A DNA stretch of 64,000 bases from Theodoxus fluviatilis (GCA_034096865.1 JAWQFJ010000544.1:1-64000), one strand, 5' to 3'; positions 1-12,802 are shown, counted from the first letter of the stretch. Translations and numbers: made by a program. Notes: generated by a model from the letters alone, not told the origin.

Positions 1-804
1 ATCTTTTTCTGTACCAATAATAATATCCGTTAGTTAAACACTTATGCACATTAGGGAATGTCTGTACACGTGTTTGTGTGTACACAGATGCTAAGTCTTA
101 CTACAGTTTAGATGGGTCGGGATAGTGCGTCCTATTTTTCTAAGCAGAGAAAGAAACTGTCATGGCAACATAGATCCTAGAGTTGCAGACTAGAGTGCAA
201 AACCAAGTCACACGGCTTCCACTTATCCTGTATTGGTAGATGAGTGTAGAGATGTTTCCAATGGTTGGATGTAGGCTTTGCCAAGGACTTTATTGCTACA
301 CGTGGGTTTAGCTCAGAGTCTTCCGGGGTAGTTTCAACGGCATGGTCGAGTCTAACTGACCTCATCCTGTCCCAGTACTCTCTTTGGAGCTAACAGTCCC
401 AATGAAGAGCACCATGGACGAGTAGCACCAAGTAAAACTTGTGAAGTATGAGCCACTAGCCAAGCACTTGGCTGCACAGTGAATTCAGGGCACAGTACTC
501 GCATCCGAGATCGGTGCGAGAGGTTTCATTGGTTACTCTGCTCAGAAGGTCTCCAGGCAGCTTGGTCTCCCCTAAGAGACAGACTTTGAAGCTCCTGAGG
601 GCCATGGCTGAAGCGGCAGAGGAGGCATTTTGGTGAATTTGGTGGTCACTGTTGACGACTGACGGGCACCTGAGGCTATGACTCAGGTATGCCCCCTCCC
701 CCCCCCCCCCCCCCCCTCTTTTCCCGAGAGCGAGAGTGTCAGGAAGACAGGGTCGAAACACTTGAATACCGTCAGTCTTCTCGCTTGCTATGAAGTTCTT
801 GTCC
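1..804. other. Upstream non-coding DNA, no gene recognised
   Basis: No open frame here resembles a protein I know. A cytosine homopolymer lies at about 699-717. The short open frames have no family signature and overlap each other on both strands. Confidence 0.5.
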
Positions 805-915
805 TCTTTGTAGCCTCTTTAGCGACTTGCCTGGTCGAGCCACTGGAGCAGGCCCCAAAAACCCGGAAGCCTGGAGCTCCATTTGATGAGGGGGGCATCA
901 TGCTGCTCCGGCCGT
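805..915 (+). repeat. SINE-like dispersed repeat, family 1
   Basis: This stretch shares a string of matching words with 18915-19015, 53285-53405 and, inverted, about 31690-31790. Shared landmarks are GTAGCCTC, GAGCCACTGGAG followed by GGCCCC, a CAGCAGCC-type word, and GGGGCATC followed by CTCC. The four copies are diverged but collinear, so this is a dispersed element of about 110 bp. I see no obvious Pol III promoter boxes, so SINE is only the likeliest class. Confidence 0.55.
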
Positions 916-1023
916 AGAATGTGCTTTATTCGCATTGCTTCTCCCTACTCAGGAGCAATACGGGTACCTGTGAGGGGTGAGACGGAGAACTGTGAAAGCT
1001 AACTTTGACGCAGTCATCCACAT

Positions 1024-4000
1024 CCTGGTTGCATGCTCCCCAGGGAGTGGAGATGGTGTTGGAGTGCAGCCTGGTTGCATGCTCCCCAGGGAGTGGAGAC
1101 GGTGTTGGAGTGCAGCCTGGTTGCATGCTCCCCAGGGAGTGGAGATGGTGTTGGAGTGCAGCCTGGTTGCATGCTCCCCAGGAAGTGGAGACGGTGTTGG
1201 AGTGCAGCCTGGTTGCATGCTCCCCAGGGAGTGGAGATGGTGTTGGAGTGCAGCCTGGTTGCATGCTCCCCAGGGAGTGGAGACGGTGTTGGAGTGCAGC
1301 CTGGTTGCATGCTCCCCAGGGAGTTGAGACGGTGTTGGGAGTGCAGCCTGGTTGCATGCTCCCCAGGGAGTTGAGATGTGTTGGGAGTGCAGCCTGGTTG
1401 CATGCTCCCCAGGGAGTTGAGATGGTGTTGGAGTGCAGCCTGGTTGCATGCTCCCCAGGGAGTTGAGTCGGTGTTGGGAGTGCAGCCTGGTTGCATGCTC
1501 CCCAGGGAGTTGAGTCGGTGTTGGAGTGCAGCCTGGTTGCATGCTCCCCAGGGAGTTGAGTCGGTGTTGGAGTGCAGCCTGGTTGCATGCTCCCCAGGGA
1601 GTTGAGTCGGTGTTGGGAGTGCAGCCTGGTTGCATGCTCCCCAGGGAGTTGAGTCGGTGTTGGGAGTGCAGCCTGGTTGCATGCTCCCCAGGGAGTTGAG
1701 TCGGTGTTGGAGTGCAGCCTGGTTGCATGCTCCCCAGGGAGTTGAGACGGTGTTGGAGTGCAGCCTGGTTGCATGCTCCCCAGGGAGTTGAGACGGTGTT
1801 GGAGTGCAGCCTGGTTGCATGCTCCCCAGGGAGTTGAGATCGGTGTTGGAGTGCAGCCTGGTTGCATGCTCCCCAGGGAGTTGAGACGGTGTTGGAGTGC
1901 AGCCTGGTTGCATGCTCCCCAGGGAGTTGAGACGGTGTTGGAGTGCAGCCTGGTTGCATGCTCCCCAGGGAGTTGAGACGGTGTTGGAGTGCAGCCTGGT
2001 TGCATGCTCCCCAGGGAGTTGAGACGGTGTTGGAGTGCAGCCTGGTTGCATGCTCCCCAGGGAGTTGAGTCGGTGTTGGAGTGCAGCCTGGTTGCATGCT
2101 CCCCAGGGAGTTGAGACGGTGTTGGAGTGCAGCCTGGTTGCATGCTCCCCAGGGAGTTGAGACGGTGTTGGAGTGCAGCCTGGTTGCATGCTCCCCAGGG
2201 AGTTGAGACGGTGTTGGAGTGCAGCCTAAATGCATGCTCCCCAGGGAGTTGAGACGGTGTTGGAGTGCAGCCTGGTTGCATGCTCCCCAGGGAGTTGAGA
2301 CGGTGTTGGAGTGCAGCCTGGTTGCATGCTCCCCAGGGAGTTGAGATGGTGTTGGAGTGCAGCCTGGTTGCATGCTCCCCAGGGAGTTGAGACGGTGTTG
2401 GAGTGCAGCCTGGTTGCATGCTCCCCAGGGAGTTGAGACGGTGTTGGAGTGCAGCCTAAATGCATGCTCCCCAGGGAGTTGAGACGGTGTTGGAGTGCAG
2501 CCTGGTTGCATGCTCCCCAGGGAGTTGAGACGGTGTTGGAGTGCAGCCTGGTTGCATGCTCCCCAGGGAGTTGAGACGGTGTTGGAGTGCAGCCTGGTTG
2601 CATGCTCCCCAGGGAGTTGAGTCGGTGTTGGAGTGCAGCCTGGTTGCATGCTCCCCAGGGAGTTGAGACGGTGTTGGAGTGCAGCCTGGTTGCATGCTCC
2701 CCAGGGAGTTGAGACGGTGTTGGAGTGCAGCCTGGTTGCATGCTCCCCAGGGAGTTGAGACGGTGTTGGAGTGCAGCCTGGTTGCATGCTCCCCAGGGAG
2801 TTGAGACGGTGTTGGAGTGCAGCCTGGTTGCATGCTCCCCAGGGAGTTGAGTCGGTGTTGGAGTGCAGCCTGGTTGCATGCTCCCCAGGGAGTTGAGACG
2901 GTGTTGGAGTGCAGCCTGGTTGCATGCTCCCCAGGGAGTTGAGATCGGTGTTGGAGTGCAGCCTGGTTGCATGCTCCCCAGGGAGTTGAGACGGTGTTGG
3001 AGTGCAGCCTGGTTGCATGCTCCCCAGGGAGTTGAGTCGGTGTTGGAGTGCAGCCTGGTTGCATGCTCCCCAGGGAGTTGAGACGGTGTTGGAGTGCAGC
3101 CTGGTTGCATGCTCCCCAGGGAGTTGAGACGGTGTTGGAGTGCAGCCTGGTTGCATGCTCCCCAGGGAGTTGAGACGGTGTTGGAGTGCAGCCTGGTTGC
3201 ATGCTCCCCAGGGAGTTGAGACGGTGTTGGAGTGCAGCCTGGTTGCATGCTCCCCAGGGAGTTGAGACGGTGTTGGAGTGCAGCCTGGTTGCATGCTCCC
3301 CAGGGAGTTGAGACGGTGTTGGAGTGCAGCCTGGTTGCATGCTCCCCAGGGAGTTGAGACGGTGTTGGAGTGCAGCCTGGTTGCATGCTCCCCAGGGAGT
3401 TGAGACGGTGTTGGAGTGCAGCCTGGTTGCATGCTCCCCAGGGAGTTGAGACGGTGTTGGAGTGCAGCCTGGTTGCATGCTCCCCAGGGAGTTGAGACGG
3501 TGTTGGAGTGCAGCCTGGTTGCATGCTCCCCAGGGAGTTGAGACGGTGTTGGAGTGCAGCCTGGTTGCATGCTCCCCAGGGAGTTGAGACGGTGTTGGAG
3601 TGCAGCCTGGTTGCATGCTCCCCAGGGAGTGGAGACGGTGTTGGAGTGCAGCCTGGTTGCATGCTCCCCAGGGAGTGGAGACGGTGTTGGAGTGCAGCCT
3701 GGTTGCATGCTCCCCAGGAAGTGGAGACGGTGTTGGAGTGCAGCCTGGTTGCATGCTCCCCAGGGAGTGGAGACGGTGTTGGAGTGCAGCCTGGTTGCTT
3801 GCTCCCCAGGAAGTGGAGATAGTGTTGGAGTGCAGCCTGGTTGCTTGCTCCCCAGGGAGTGGAGATAGTGTTGGAGTGCAGCCTGGTTGCTTGCTCCCCA
3901 GGGAGTGGAGATAGTGTTGGAGTGCAGCCTGGTTGCATGCTTCCCAGGGAGTGGAGATGGTGTTGGAGTGCAGCCTGGTTGCATGCTTCCCAGGGAGTGG

Positions 4001-4205
4001 AGACGGTGTTGGAGTGCAGCCTGGTTGCATGCTTCCCAGGGAGTGGAGACGGTGTTGGAGTGCAGCCTGGTTGCATGCTTCCCAGGGAGTGGAGACGGTG
4101 TTGGAGTGCAGCCTGGTTGCATGCTTCCCAGGGAGTGGAGATGGTGTTGGAGTGCAGCCTGGTTGCATGCTCTCCAGGGAGTGGAGACGGTGTTGGAGTG
4201 AGAGT
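1024..4205. repeat. 46-bp minisatellite, about 69 copies
   Basis: The unit contains TGCATGCTCCCCAGGGAG, then a GTTGAG or GTGGAG variant, then GGTGTTGGAGTGCAGCCTG. It repeats every 46 bases with occasional one-base insertions. GTGGAG units occupy both ends (about 1024-1325 and 3610-4200), while GTTGAG units fill the middle. Minor variants (GAGTCGG, GAGATCGG, AAATGCATG) form local blocks, as expected from unequal exchange or slippage. No frame of the minus-strand unit has a stop codon, which creates spurious frames of up to 1100 codons. These are products of the array and not genes. Confidence 0.97.
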
Positions 4206-4575
4206 TTGAGTAGCCCGTTGACCAGGGGGCATAAGTGTGCGATTTGAGCATCCTTTAATGGGTGGATAGTCTCAATATAAAAAAGAGTACTTTTACCTAT
4301 ACCTTTAGTGTGTGGGGCTCCACGTCACAGTCTGGGCTGTCAACCTGAAGTCTGTGGCACTCCGCCTCTGCCATATGCTGTCTGTGTCAGTCACTGAAGA
4401 CAGCCCCAAAACACAGAGAAACTTTATGTGAAAAATGACATGAAATATATCAAATAAGATGAAATCGATTAATATGATACACTTTTCCCCCACATTTATA
4501 ATATAGAATTACATGAAATTTAAAACAATGAAATAGATAAAGTGAAATTAAATTGAATTAATTGATACCAAATTT
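4206..4575. other. Non-coding spacer between tandem arrays
   Basis: AT-rich sequence with no recognisable gene, hairpin or transposon signature separates the 46-bp array from the compound microsatellite. Confidence 0.5.
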
Positions 4576-5185
<610 letters not shown>

Positions 5186-5880
5186 TGTTAGGCGCTTTTC
5201 CGCACACCATTTTCTCTCTCCCTTTAATGATAAATACTTTCTGGTTCCTTGTATGTGTCGAGGGTCTTCTGATTCGTAGATCTTGATGTTCTTCGGGTGA
5301 GGTATATCACTTCAGTCTTTTCTGCTGGTCTGCTTGATTCCGGAGGGCTTGATGTTCTATTTTGGTTGGACAGAAAACTTCATATCTCTTCTTAAGTTCT
5401 TATTCCTTTACTCATTACAGAAAGACACAAGATGTTACACTGCCCAACATTCTCTACCTCTCTACCTCTCTCTGACTACATTCTCTCTCCGGGTCTGATC
5501 CGCTCTCTATGATCGCCCGTCTCTGTCTGATTTCCGTCTACTCGGCTCTCTCTCTGGTACCTTGCCTCCCCAAATTCCTGAGATTCTTGTGTTCTTAGAC
5601 ATAGACTGTTCCCATCTTCTAAAATAATGGTCTTGCGTCTGCAACCACACCAGAAATAGGATAGCAGGGGAAAGAGGGGGGCGACGGACATTTGCCCCAG
5701 AAGGGGGGGGGGGGGGGGATGTTCTTTTAGAAGACATTACGCTTCCAGCCGGCCTAGAACTCTCTCCCAAAAATAACTTGCTTACGTGGTCTATTTTCTA
5801 AGACGTTCCAACCTTTTGTGTAGGCCTACAGCAACTCTCTCTCTACCTTCCAACTTAACACTCGCTTTTTCCAGCATAAC
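5186..5880. other. Non-coding spacer between the two GATA arrays
   Basis: There is no recognisable coding sequence. A G homopolymer lies at 5703-5718, and a CTCTC-rich pyrimidine stretch at about 5450-5560. Nothing else could be supported. Confidence 0.5.
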
Positions 5881-7072
<1,192 letters not shown>

Positions 7073-7261
7073 ACATAAAACAAATTTAGATATATTTTCA
7101 AAAGACTAAACAAAATTACATAAAATGAGACAAAATGAATGTTTACATTTGAAACCAAATCAAGCCAAAATCAAATACAACAAATGAAATAGAAATGAAA
7201 GACCATGAATTAAAACGAAATATTAAACCAACCCAAACTAAAGTACAATGAACATAACATG
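7073..7261. other. A-rich non-coding flank
   Basis: Low-complexity sequence rich in AAAT and CAAA-type words. No gene or repeat family was recognised. Confidence 0.4.
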
Positions 7262-7442
7262 TTGAAATACAAGATCTGGCCATGGTGCGCAATCTGCTGC
7301 CTAGTCGTCAGTGAGAGGCTGGCGTTGTCCTGCCCCCGTATACCCTGCATAGATCGGCGATAGTGGAACTTCTCCAGCTGTCTGGTATGGCGCTGGTCCT
7401 CAGTCCAGGTCTCGCAGCCGCAATAGAGGGAAGTGAGGACAA
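7262..7442 (-). mobile_element. LINE reverse-transcriptase C-terminal fragment, inverted part
   Basis: The reverse strand reads LYCGCETWTEDQRHTRQLEKFH, split here at fewer than 20 residues as LYCGCETWTED then QRHTRQLEKFH. This is the typical segment after the polymerase domain of a common metazoan non-LTR retrotransposon family. It should directly precede the RWTGHVIRM segment, but that segment follows on the opposite strand from 7449. The two pieces therefore look like one insertion with a 5' inversion. Confidence 0.7.
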
Positions 7443-7448
7443 CAGCCT

Positions 7449-8310
7449 ATCAAGGCGATGCTGCTGAGGTCATAGCTTCGATGGACGGGTCATGTCATCA
7501 GAATGGATGGCGGCCGTACCCCGAAACACCTGACTTCTGGCGAAATGGCATCCGGAAGAAGGAACACATGTTATCCAGGAAAACCCTGTAAGGACAACCT
7601 GAGGGAAACCCTGGAATGGTGTGGCATCCTACCATTCTCGTCCACTAGAGACTTCGCCTGCCGGCGAAAGTCTCTAGCACAGTTGACATCACGTGATGGA
7701 AGGATTTCGTCCAAAAATTTCTAATAGGGGTCACACAAGAGGGTTGTGGGATAGCCGATCTGCTCCCTGACATACGCCGTTAAAGTAGTTCTAAGAATAT
7801 TTCGCACAAAACTCATAACTTACTTTTGTTGAGGCAATTAACAATTAAGTGTTTATTCGATAAAATAAAATGTTTGTGTTGAAATGGAAACAAGTTTTGA
7901 CATCTGAATGCTTTTTGTAAAAAGTGGAGAGAAAAATAGTAGGCCTATCAGAACGAACTAATTTTGGTGCAATGCTGTAATGCGAAGGGTCATGGCTATT
8001 ACTCATTTGTTGCGAACTGTGCCAGAGTCACTACTGACTTGGGTTCACAGAATGGCATCACACCACCTGAGTTGCGAGCAGTAGTGCTGGATCGTGCCCA
8101 GTGCCAAGCTGTCTGCCGTAAGGCGTCCCATTTGCTAGACGAGGACCATCGGCAGCAACAAGCAGTAGCCCGTGAATGTCGCCACAGAGCTGTGGTGGTC
8201 CCTGTGATGGCAACAGTGATCCGGTGCCCCACCTGCCTTTGACCCTGCCACTCCAAAGAGCCATTTGCGAGTTGACATGGGATGAACACAGATCCACCGT
8301 CATCCGTGAA
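7449..8310 (+). mobile_element. LINE C-terminal fragment interrupted by a small DNA element
   Basis: The + strand reads LRWTGHVIRMDGG, then KDNLRETLEWCGI up to about 7632. After a 422-bp insertion it resumes at 8055 as GITPPELRAVVLDRAQ, then KASHLLDEDHRQQ and ARECRHRA. It ends near a CxxC pair that resembles the zinc-finger tail of these LINEs. The reading has an in-frame stop (at about 7473) and is truncated, so it is a dead copy. The collinearity across the insert is what identifies the insert. Confidence 0.72.
7633..8054. mobile_element. Non-autonomous DNA element, family A, copy 1
   Basis: It starts CATTCT and ends AGAATG. Flanks GCATCCTAC and GCATCACAC look like a 9-bp target duplication with two differences. 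The intact LINE would read straight through GGCATCACACC, supporting insertion at this point. A second copy in the other orientation occupies 20945-21350. Terminal inverted repeats are short (6-8 bp) and there is no coding capacity. Nine-base duplications suggest a Mutator-like origin and eight would suggest hAT; I cannot decide from two copies. Confidence 0.75.
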
Positions 8311-8662
8311 CCAAGGAACAACCACCTTTAGCGAGAGGCTCCAAGCCCCTGGCATCTACTGGAGCAGACAGATGGTGGCGGGCCAGCACCTCACTGGTGG
8401 AGGGCTGCCTGACTTAGATGGTCGGCAGCTGATCATTGGGGCGGAAGGTCGCTACTGCAGATGGAAACAACAGGTGTTGTCCTCGTCTTTCACCAAGTGA
8501 GCTTGGACTCATCAACAGTAAACTGTTGCCTCACGTGCTGTGCTCTCACCAACTAGTGAGACTGGAGTGACCTCCCCAGGGCACATGCCAGGGCAAAGTA
8601 AGTTTAACATACAGAGCCGAAGCCCTGCGTGGGGCAGACAGGGGGGGGGGGGGTAAAGTTGG
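8311..8662. other. Non-coding segment downstream of LINE fragment
   Basis: No gene was recognised. A G run lies at about 8640-8653. Part of this may be the untranslated tail of the LINE fragment, but I found no second copy in the window to confirm it. Confidence 0.35.
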
Positions 8663-8735
8663 ATCACAGGTGGGGATTGAACACACGATTTTTCGGTTAG
8701 CACCCGAAATGCCCAACCAGCTGAGCTACCATGGT
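8663..8735 (-). repeat. tRNA-like sequence (tRNA-derived SINE head or tRNA pseudogene)
   Basis: On the minus strand the segment has tRNA size (73 nt). It has an A-box-like TAGCTCAGCTGGT, a perfect 5-bp anticodon-type stem TTCGG/CCGAA around a 7-nt loop GTGCTAA, and a B-box-like TGTTCAATCCC with a mostly paired T stem. The acceptor ends pair only partly. A loop reading GCT would suggest serine, but there is no long variable arm. This argues for a decayed or SINE-borne copy and not a working gene. Confidence 0.5.
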
Positions 8736-8983
8736 CCGTGTGCCTTGTGCTACACAGACCACAGGGAGCCCCTCTCCACCTTGTTGAAATGAAGAACGTG
8801 AACAAATAAAATAAATTAATACATAAACAAAAATAAAACAAAAATAAACGAGTCTTACACAAGATGAAATGAATTTTTTAAACACCAAAAAAACAACAGC
8901 AAACAAAGTTGTATTTCTATCACTTTACTCTTTAGACTGTGCATGACAATTTGGCTTATCTGTAAGGGGCTGCTTTTTAAAAC

Positions 8984-10180
8984 AGTTATGTAGCATCAAG
9001 GGCTACTGTAGTCTTGGCACATTTGGAAAGTACTGTTTTGTAAAGCAGGTATACAGTATCTAGGACTACTGTAGTCTTGGCACATTAGGAAAGTACTGTT
9101 TTGTAAAGCAGGAATGCAGTATCTAGGACTACTGCAGTCTTGGCACATTTGTAAAGCGCTGCTTTGTAAAGCGCTGCTTTGTAAAGCAGGTATGCAGTAA
9201 CTAGGACTACTGCAGTCTTGGCACATTTGGAAAGTACTGTTTTGTAAAGCAGGTATGCAGTATGTAGGACTACTGCAGTCTTGGCACATTTGGAAAGTAC
9301 TGTTTTGTAAAGCAGGAATGCAGTATCTAGGACTACTGCAGTCTTGGCACATTTGGAAAGTACTGTTTTGTAAAGCAGGTATGCAGTATATAGGACTACT
9401 GCAGTCTTGGCACATTTGGAGAGCACTGTTTTGTAAAGCAGGTATGCAGTATCTAGGACTACTGCAGTCTTGGCACATTTGGAAAGTGCTGCTTTGTAAA
9501 GCAGGTATGCAGTAACTAGGACTACTGCAGTCTTGGCACATTTGGAAAGTACTGTTTTGTAAAGCAGGTATGCAGTATATAGGACTACTGCAGTCTTGGC
9601 ACATTTGGAAAGCACTGTTTTGTAAAGCAGGTATGCAGTATCTAGGACTACTGCAGTCTTGGCACATTTGGAAAGTGCTGCTTTGTAAAGCAGGGATGCA
9701 GTATCTAGGACTACTGCAGTCTTGGCACATTTGGAAAGTACTGTTTTGTAAAGCAGGTATGCAGTATCTAGGACTACTGCAGTCTTGGCACATTTGGAAA
9801 GTGCTGCTTTGTAAAGCAGGAATGCAGTATCTAGGACTACTGCAGTCTTGGCACATTTGGAAAGTACTGTTTTGTAAAGCAGGTATGCAGTATATAGGAC
9901 TACTGCAGTCTTGGCACATTTGGAAAGTACTGTTTTGTAAAGCAGGTATGCAGTATATAGGACTACTGCAGTCTTGGCACATTTGGAAAGTACTGTTTTG
10001 TAAAGCAGGTATGCAGTATATAGGACTACTGCAGTCTTGGCACATTTGGAAAGTACTGTTTTGTAAAGCAGGAATGCAGTATCTAGGACTGCTGCAGTCT
10101 TGGCACATTTGGAAAGTACTGCTTTATAAAGCAGGTATGCAGCATCTAGGACTACTGCAGTCTTGGCACATCAAAAAGGG
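8984..10180. repeat. 63-bp minisatellite, about 19 copies
   Basis: Units contain GGACTACTGCAGTCTTGG, then CACATTTGGAAAGTACTG, then TTTTGTAAAGCAGGTATGCAG. The 63-base length is a multiple of three, so a 21-residue periodic frame stays open on the minus strand (MCQDCSSP...). One unit (about 9150-9190) carries extra internal copies of a 17-18 base segment. End units are the most diverged. No initiation context or splice signal suggests that it is translated. Confidence 0.96.
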
Positions 10181-10314
10181 ACTGCTGTAATTTAAAAAAA
10201 TTGAAAATGCATGCAATGTTTTAATTGTTAAAGCCTGTTAATGTCTGGTGCATCAATAAAGGTCTACTAGCTGTATTCTACATCATGTCTGTGGGTAAAC
10301 TATTGTGTGACATT

Positions 10315-10348
<34 letters not shown>

Positions 10349-10920
10349 ATGCGCGTGCACGTGCCTGTGTGTGCATGCATGTGCGCATTAGTGCATGTAT
10401 GATGGGAAGGTGGAGAAAGGGGAGAAGCAGATGTTTAGGGCAAGGAAAGGACTAAAGGTAGCATAAGAAAGAGGTAAGTTTGGGGGATTTTTATTTCCTT
10501 TGGTTTTGTTTGTTGTTGTTCCATCTTCTGTGTTTTTAAGGGAAGGAGGTTACACAGTAGCAGTTGCATGAGGATTCATCTTTGAAAGCTCCAGAATAGT
10601 TGTTAACTTGACTGAAGATGGACCTCAACAGAAGTTGATACAAACATGTTACCAGTATTGCAAAGAACAGTGGATATGAGATTGTGCGGGGTTGCACAAA
10701 AAGTGTGGGATTTAAAGTACCTGGGACTTAAAATAGCATCCTCTGTCATTCTTTTTCCATCCATTTCTAAAACTAGGCTCTGTGAACAATGATTGTACTA
10801 TCATGTGCAATCAAGTTTCTGTCTATCCTTCTACCAACCTCGCCATGAGAACTACAAAATTCCTGCAATTAAGGAATGCTTAAGTCAGAAACTGATGCAT
10901 CAGTCTTCAAAGACTAAATA
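10181..10920. other. Non-coding DNA with a GT microsatellite
   Basis: A GT tract lies at about 10317-10346. The rest has no recognisable gene. An AATAAA at about 10255 is isolated. Confidence 0.45.
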
Positions 10921-12414
10921 GGTGGAAACCCTGCCTCCGTCCTGCACGATGTCGAAACCGCCGTTCGCAGACTGAGCTCCCTCGGCCTGGAGGTCAACCC
11001 GGATAAGTCGGAAATCGTCAACGTTGGTTTCCCCGCTGAGCAATTCGCCGCCCACTTGGCCAATTTTAGACCTGTCCTGCCTGGTGTCCGAGTGACGGAG
11101 CTGGACCATCTGGAACTGCTGGGCTCACCAATTAGTGCGATCGCGACGTCGGCTACAATAGTAAAAAAGACAGATGATCTGCGCTCCATGACGACCCGTC
11201 TCGAATACCTCGATTCGCATCCTGCTCTGTTCCTCCTCAGGAATTGCTTCGCGGCGCCGAAACTCCTTTATACACTCCGAAGCTGCCGAGCATACACCGC
11301 CGAGGCAGAGCTCCTCGAGTTTGACAGTGTCCTGAAAAAGGCCGCCGAACGCCTCCTCAACATCGCTTTCGACGACACGGGCTGGCGACAGGCGACGCTA
11401 CCACTGGCTGAGGGTGGCGTAGGCCTTAGGACCGCCAGCGACTTGGCACTCCCTGCTTTCCTGGCCTCTGTCTACTCTAGCGAACGGCTCGTCAAAGCCA
11501 TCCTTGGCCAAAACACGGACGGCGATTCATCTCCAGTGGACGCAGAGGACGCTCTCGGCCGTTGGAGACAGAAGGGGCTCCCATATGCCGATATCCCGGA
11601 ATCCCAGCACAGTTGGGATCGCACTGCCAGTCGAGCTGTCGCGAACGAGCTCAGACCCCGTCTTAACCAGCATCGTTTGGTTTGTCTGGGCTCGGCCGCA
11701 CAACCGAACAGCGGATGCTGGTTACACGCCATTCCCGCCACTTCGCTCGGCACCCTCCTAGACGACGAGACGCTCAGGATTGCTGTCTCTCTCCGCCTCG
11801 GCCAGCAGATGTGCCAGAGCCACCCCTGTCGATGCGGCAAGACGGTCGACACCTACGGCTTGCATCCGCTTTCATGCCGCTACAGTGCCGGGAGATTCCC
11901 ACGCCACGCCGCTCTCAACGATGTCATCAAACGGTCGCTCGACTCCGCAGGCCTGTACTCCGTTATGGAACCGGTTGGCCTCGACAGAGGAGATGGGCGA
12001 CGCCCCGACGGCATGACTGTCTTCCCATTTAAGAACGGCAAGTCACTTGTTTGGGACGCCACCTGCTCTGACTCTTTCGCGCCGTCTTCAATGACAGATT
12101 CTGCTATCGACCCAGGGAACGCCTGCCGGACAGCCGAAGGTTCGAAGAGGAGGAAGTACGCCTCTATCTCGGAAAGGTACCACTTCGTCCCGTTTGCTGT
12201 TGAAACAACCGGAGTAGTCGGACCGGCAGCAACGGAACTCATCCGAGAGATCGGCCAACGGATTGCACTGTCGACAGATGACTCACGCCAGACACAGTTC
12301 CTTTTCCAGAGAATCTCGCTGTCAATTGTGAGGGGCAACGCGTTCGCGATCACATCGTCGGCCAAGCGTGAGGCTGCCCGTGACCCAAAGCCGAGGGGTT
12401 TTCCCCGCCCCTGA
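10921..12414 (+). pseudogene. 5'-truncated LINE ORF2 with restriction-like endonuclease-type C-terminus
   Basis: The frame opens at 10921 with GGNPASVLHDV and SLGLEVNPDKSE, the end of a reverse-transcriptase palm. It then runs uninterrupted for about 498 codons to the stop at 12412-12414. Near the C-terminus it has a CRCGKTVDTYGLHPLSC segment (C-x-C-x8-H-x4-C), then RPDGMTVFPF and LVWDATCSDSF. This CCHC plus R/K-PD plus D order is the arrangement of the restriction-like endonuclease at the end of R2/NeSL-type LINEs, so I infer that enzyme type. The N-terminus and most of the polymerase are missing, so it cannot move itself. The frame lacks stops, and its high GC differs sharply from its neighbours, which suggests a fairly recent insertion. 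Confidence 0.82.
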
Positions 12415-12778
12415 TCCTGGCGGCTGCGTTTAGACAACTTGCCTAAATTGATGTATTCTTTCCCACCTGGGACTTTCTAGGGTTGGGGTGAGAATTGAGC
12501 GCTTTTTGCCTCTTCCGAGCACCTACAGATGTAGTGCAGCGCTTCATTTGTTAATCTTCTGCGCCCCATGTTGTGTTGATAGACGCTAAGAAAATGTTTT
12601 CTTTGCCATAGACATCGTTTATGCACGTTTAAATGTTTTGATTTCCTGTGTCTGTGACTGTGGAGCGTAGTCGAGTCTAATACACCGTGGCTGTATTTCG
12701 ATGACCATCTTTTGCTGTGTGTTACATCGAATTTTGCAATGACATTGAAGTGTGCATTGTAAATTCTATTCTATTCAC
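12415..12778 (+). mobile_element. 3' untranslated tail of the truncated LINE
   Basis: Sequence after the LINE stop continues to a short ATTCT-type repeat at about 12762-12777, which I take as the 3' tail. The 5' truncation point is at about 10918-10921. No clear target duplication was found. Confidence 0.5.
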
Positions 12779-12802
12779 CCTCCTTCAAAAATCTCCTCGC
12801 AA

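Noticed and set aside
949..4251. Minus-strand open frame of 1100 codons, and overlapping frames of 668, 570 and 497 codons
   Set aside because: All are readings of the 46-bp array, which lacks stops in any minus frame. Similar frames exist in all three phases, with no codon bias or domain.
8996..10108. Minus-strand 370-codon periodic frame (MCQDCSSP...)
   Set aside because: The 63-bp repeat length keeps the frame open. No flanking exon, signal peptide or conserved family supports a protein.
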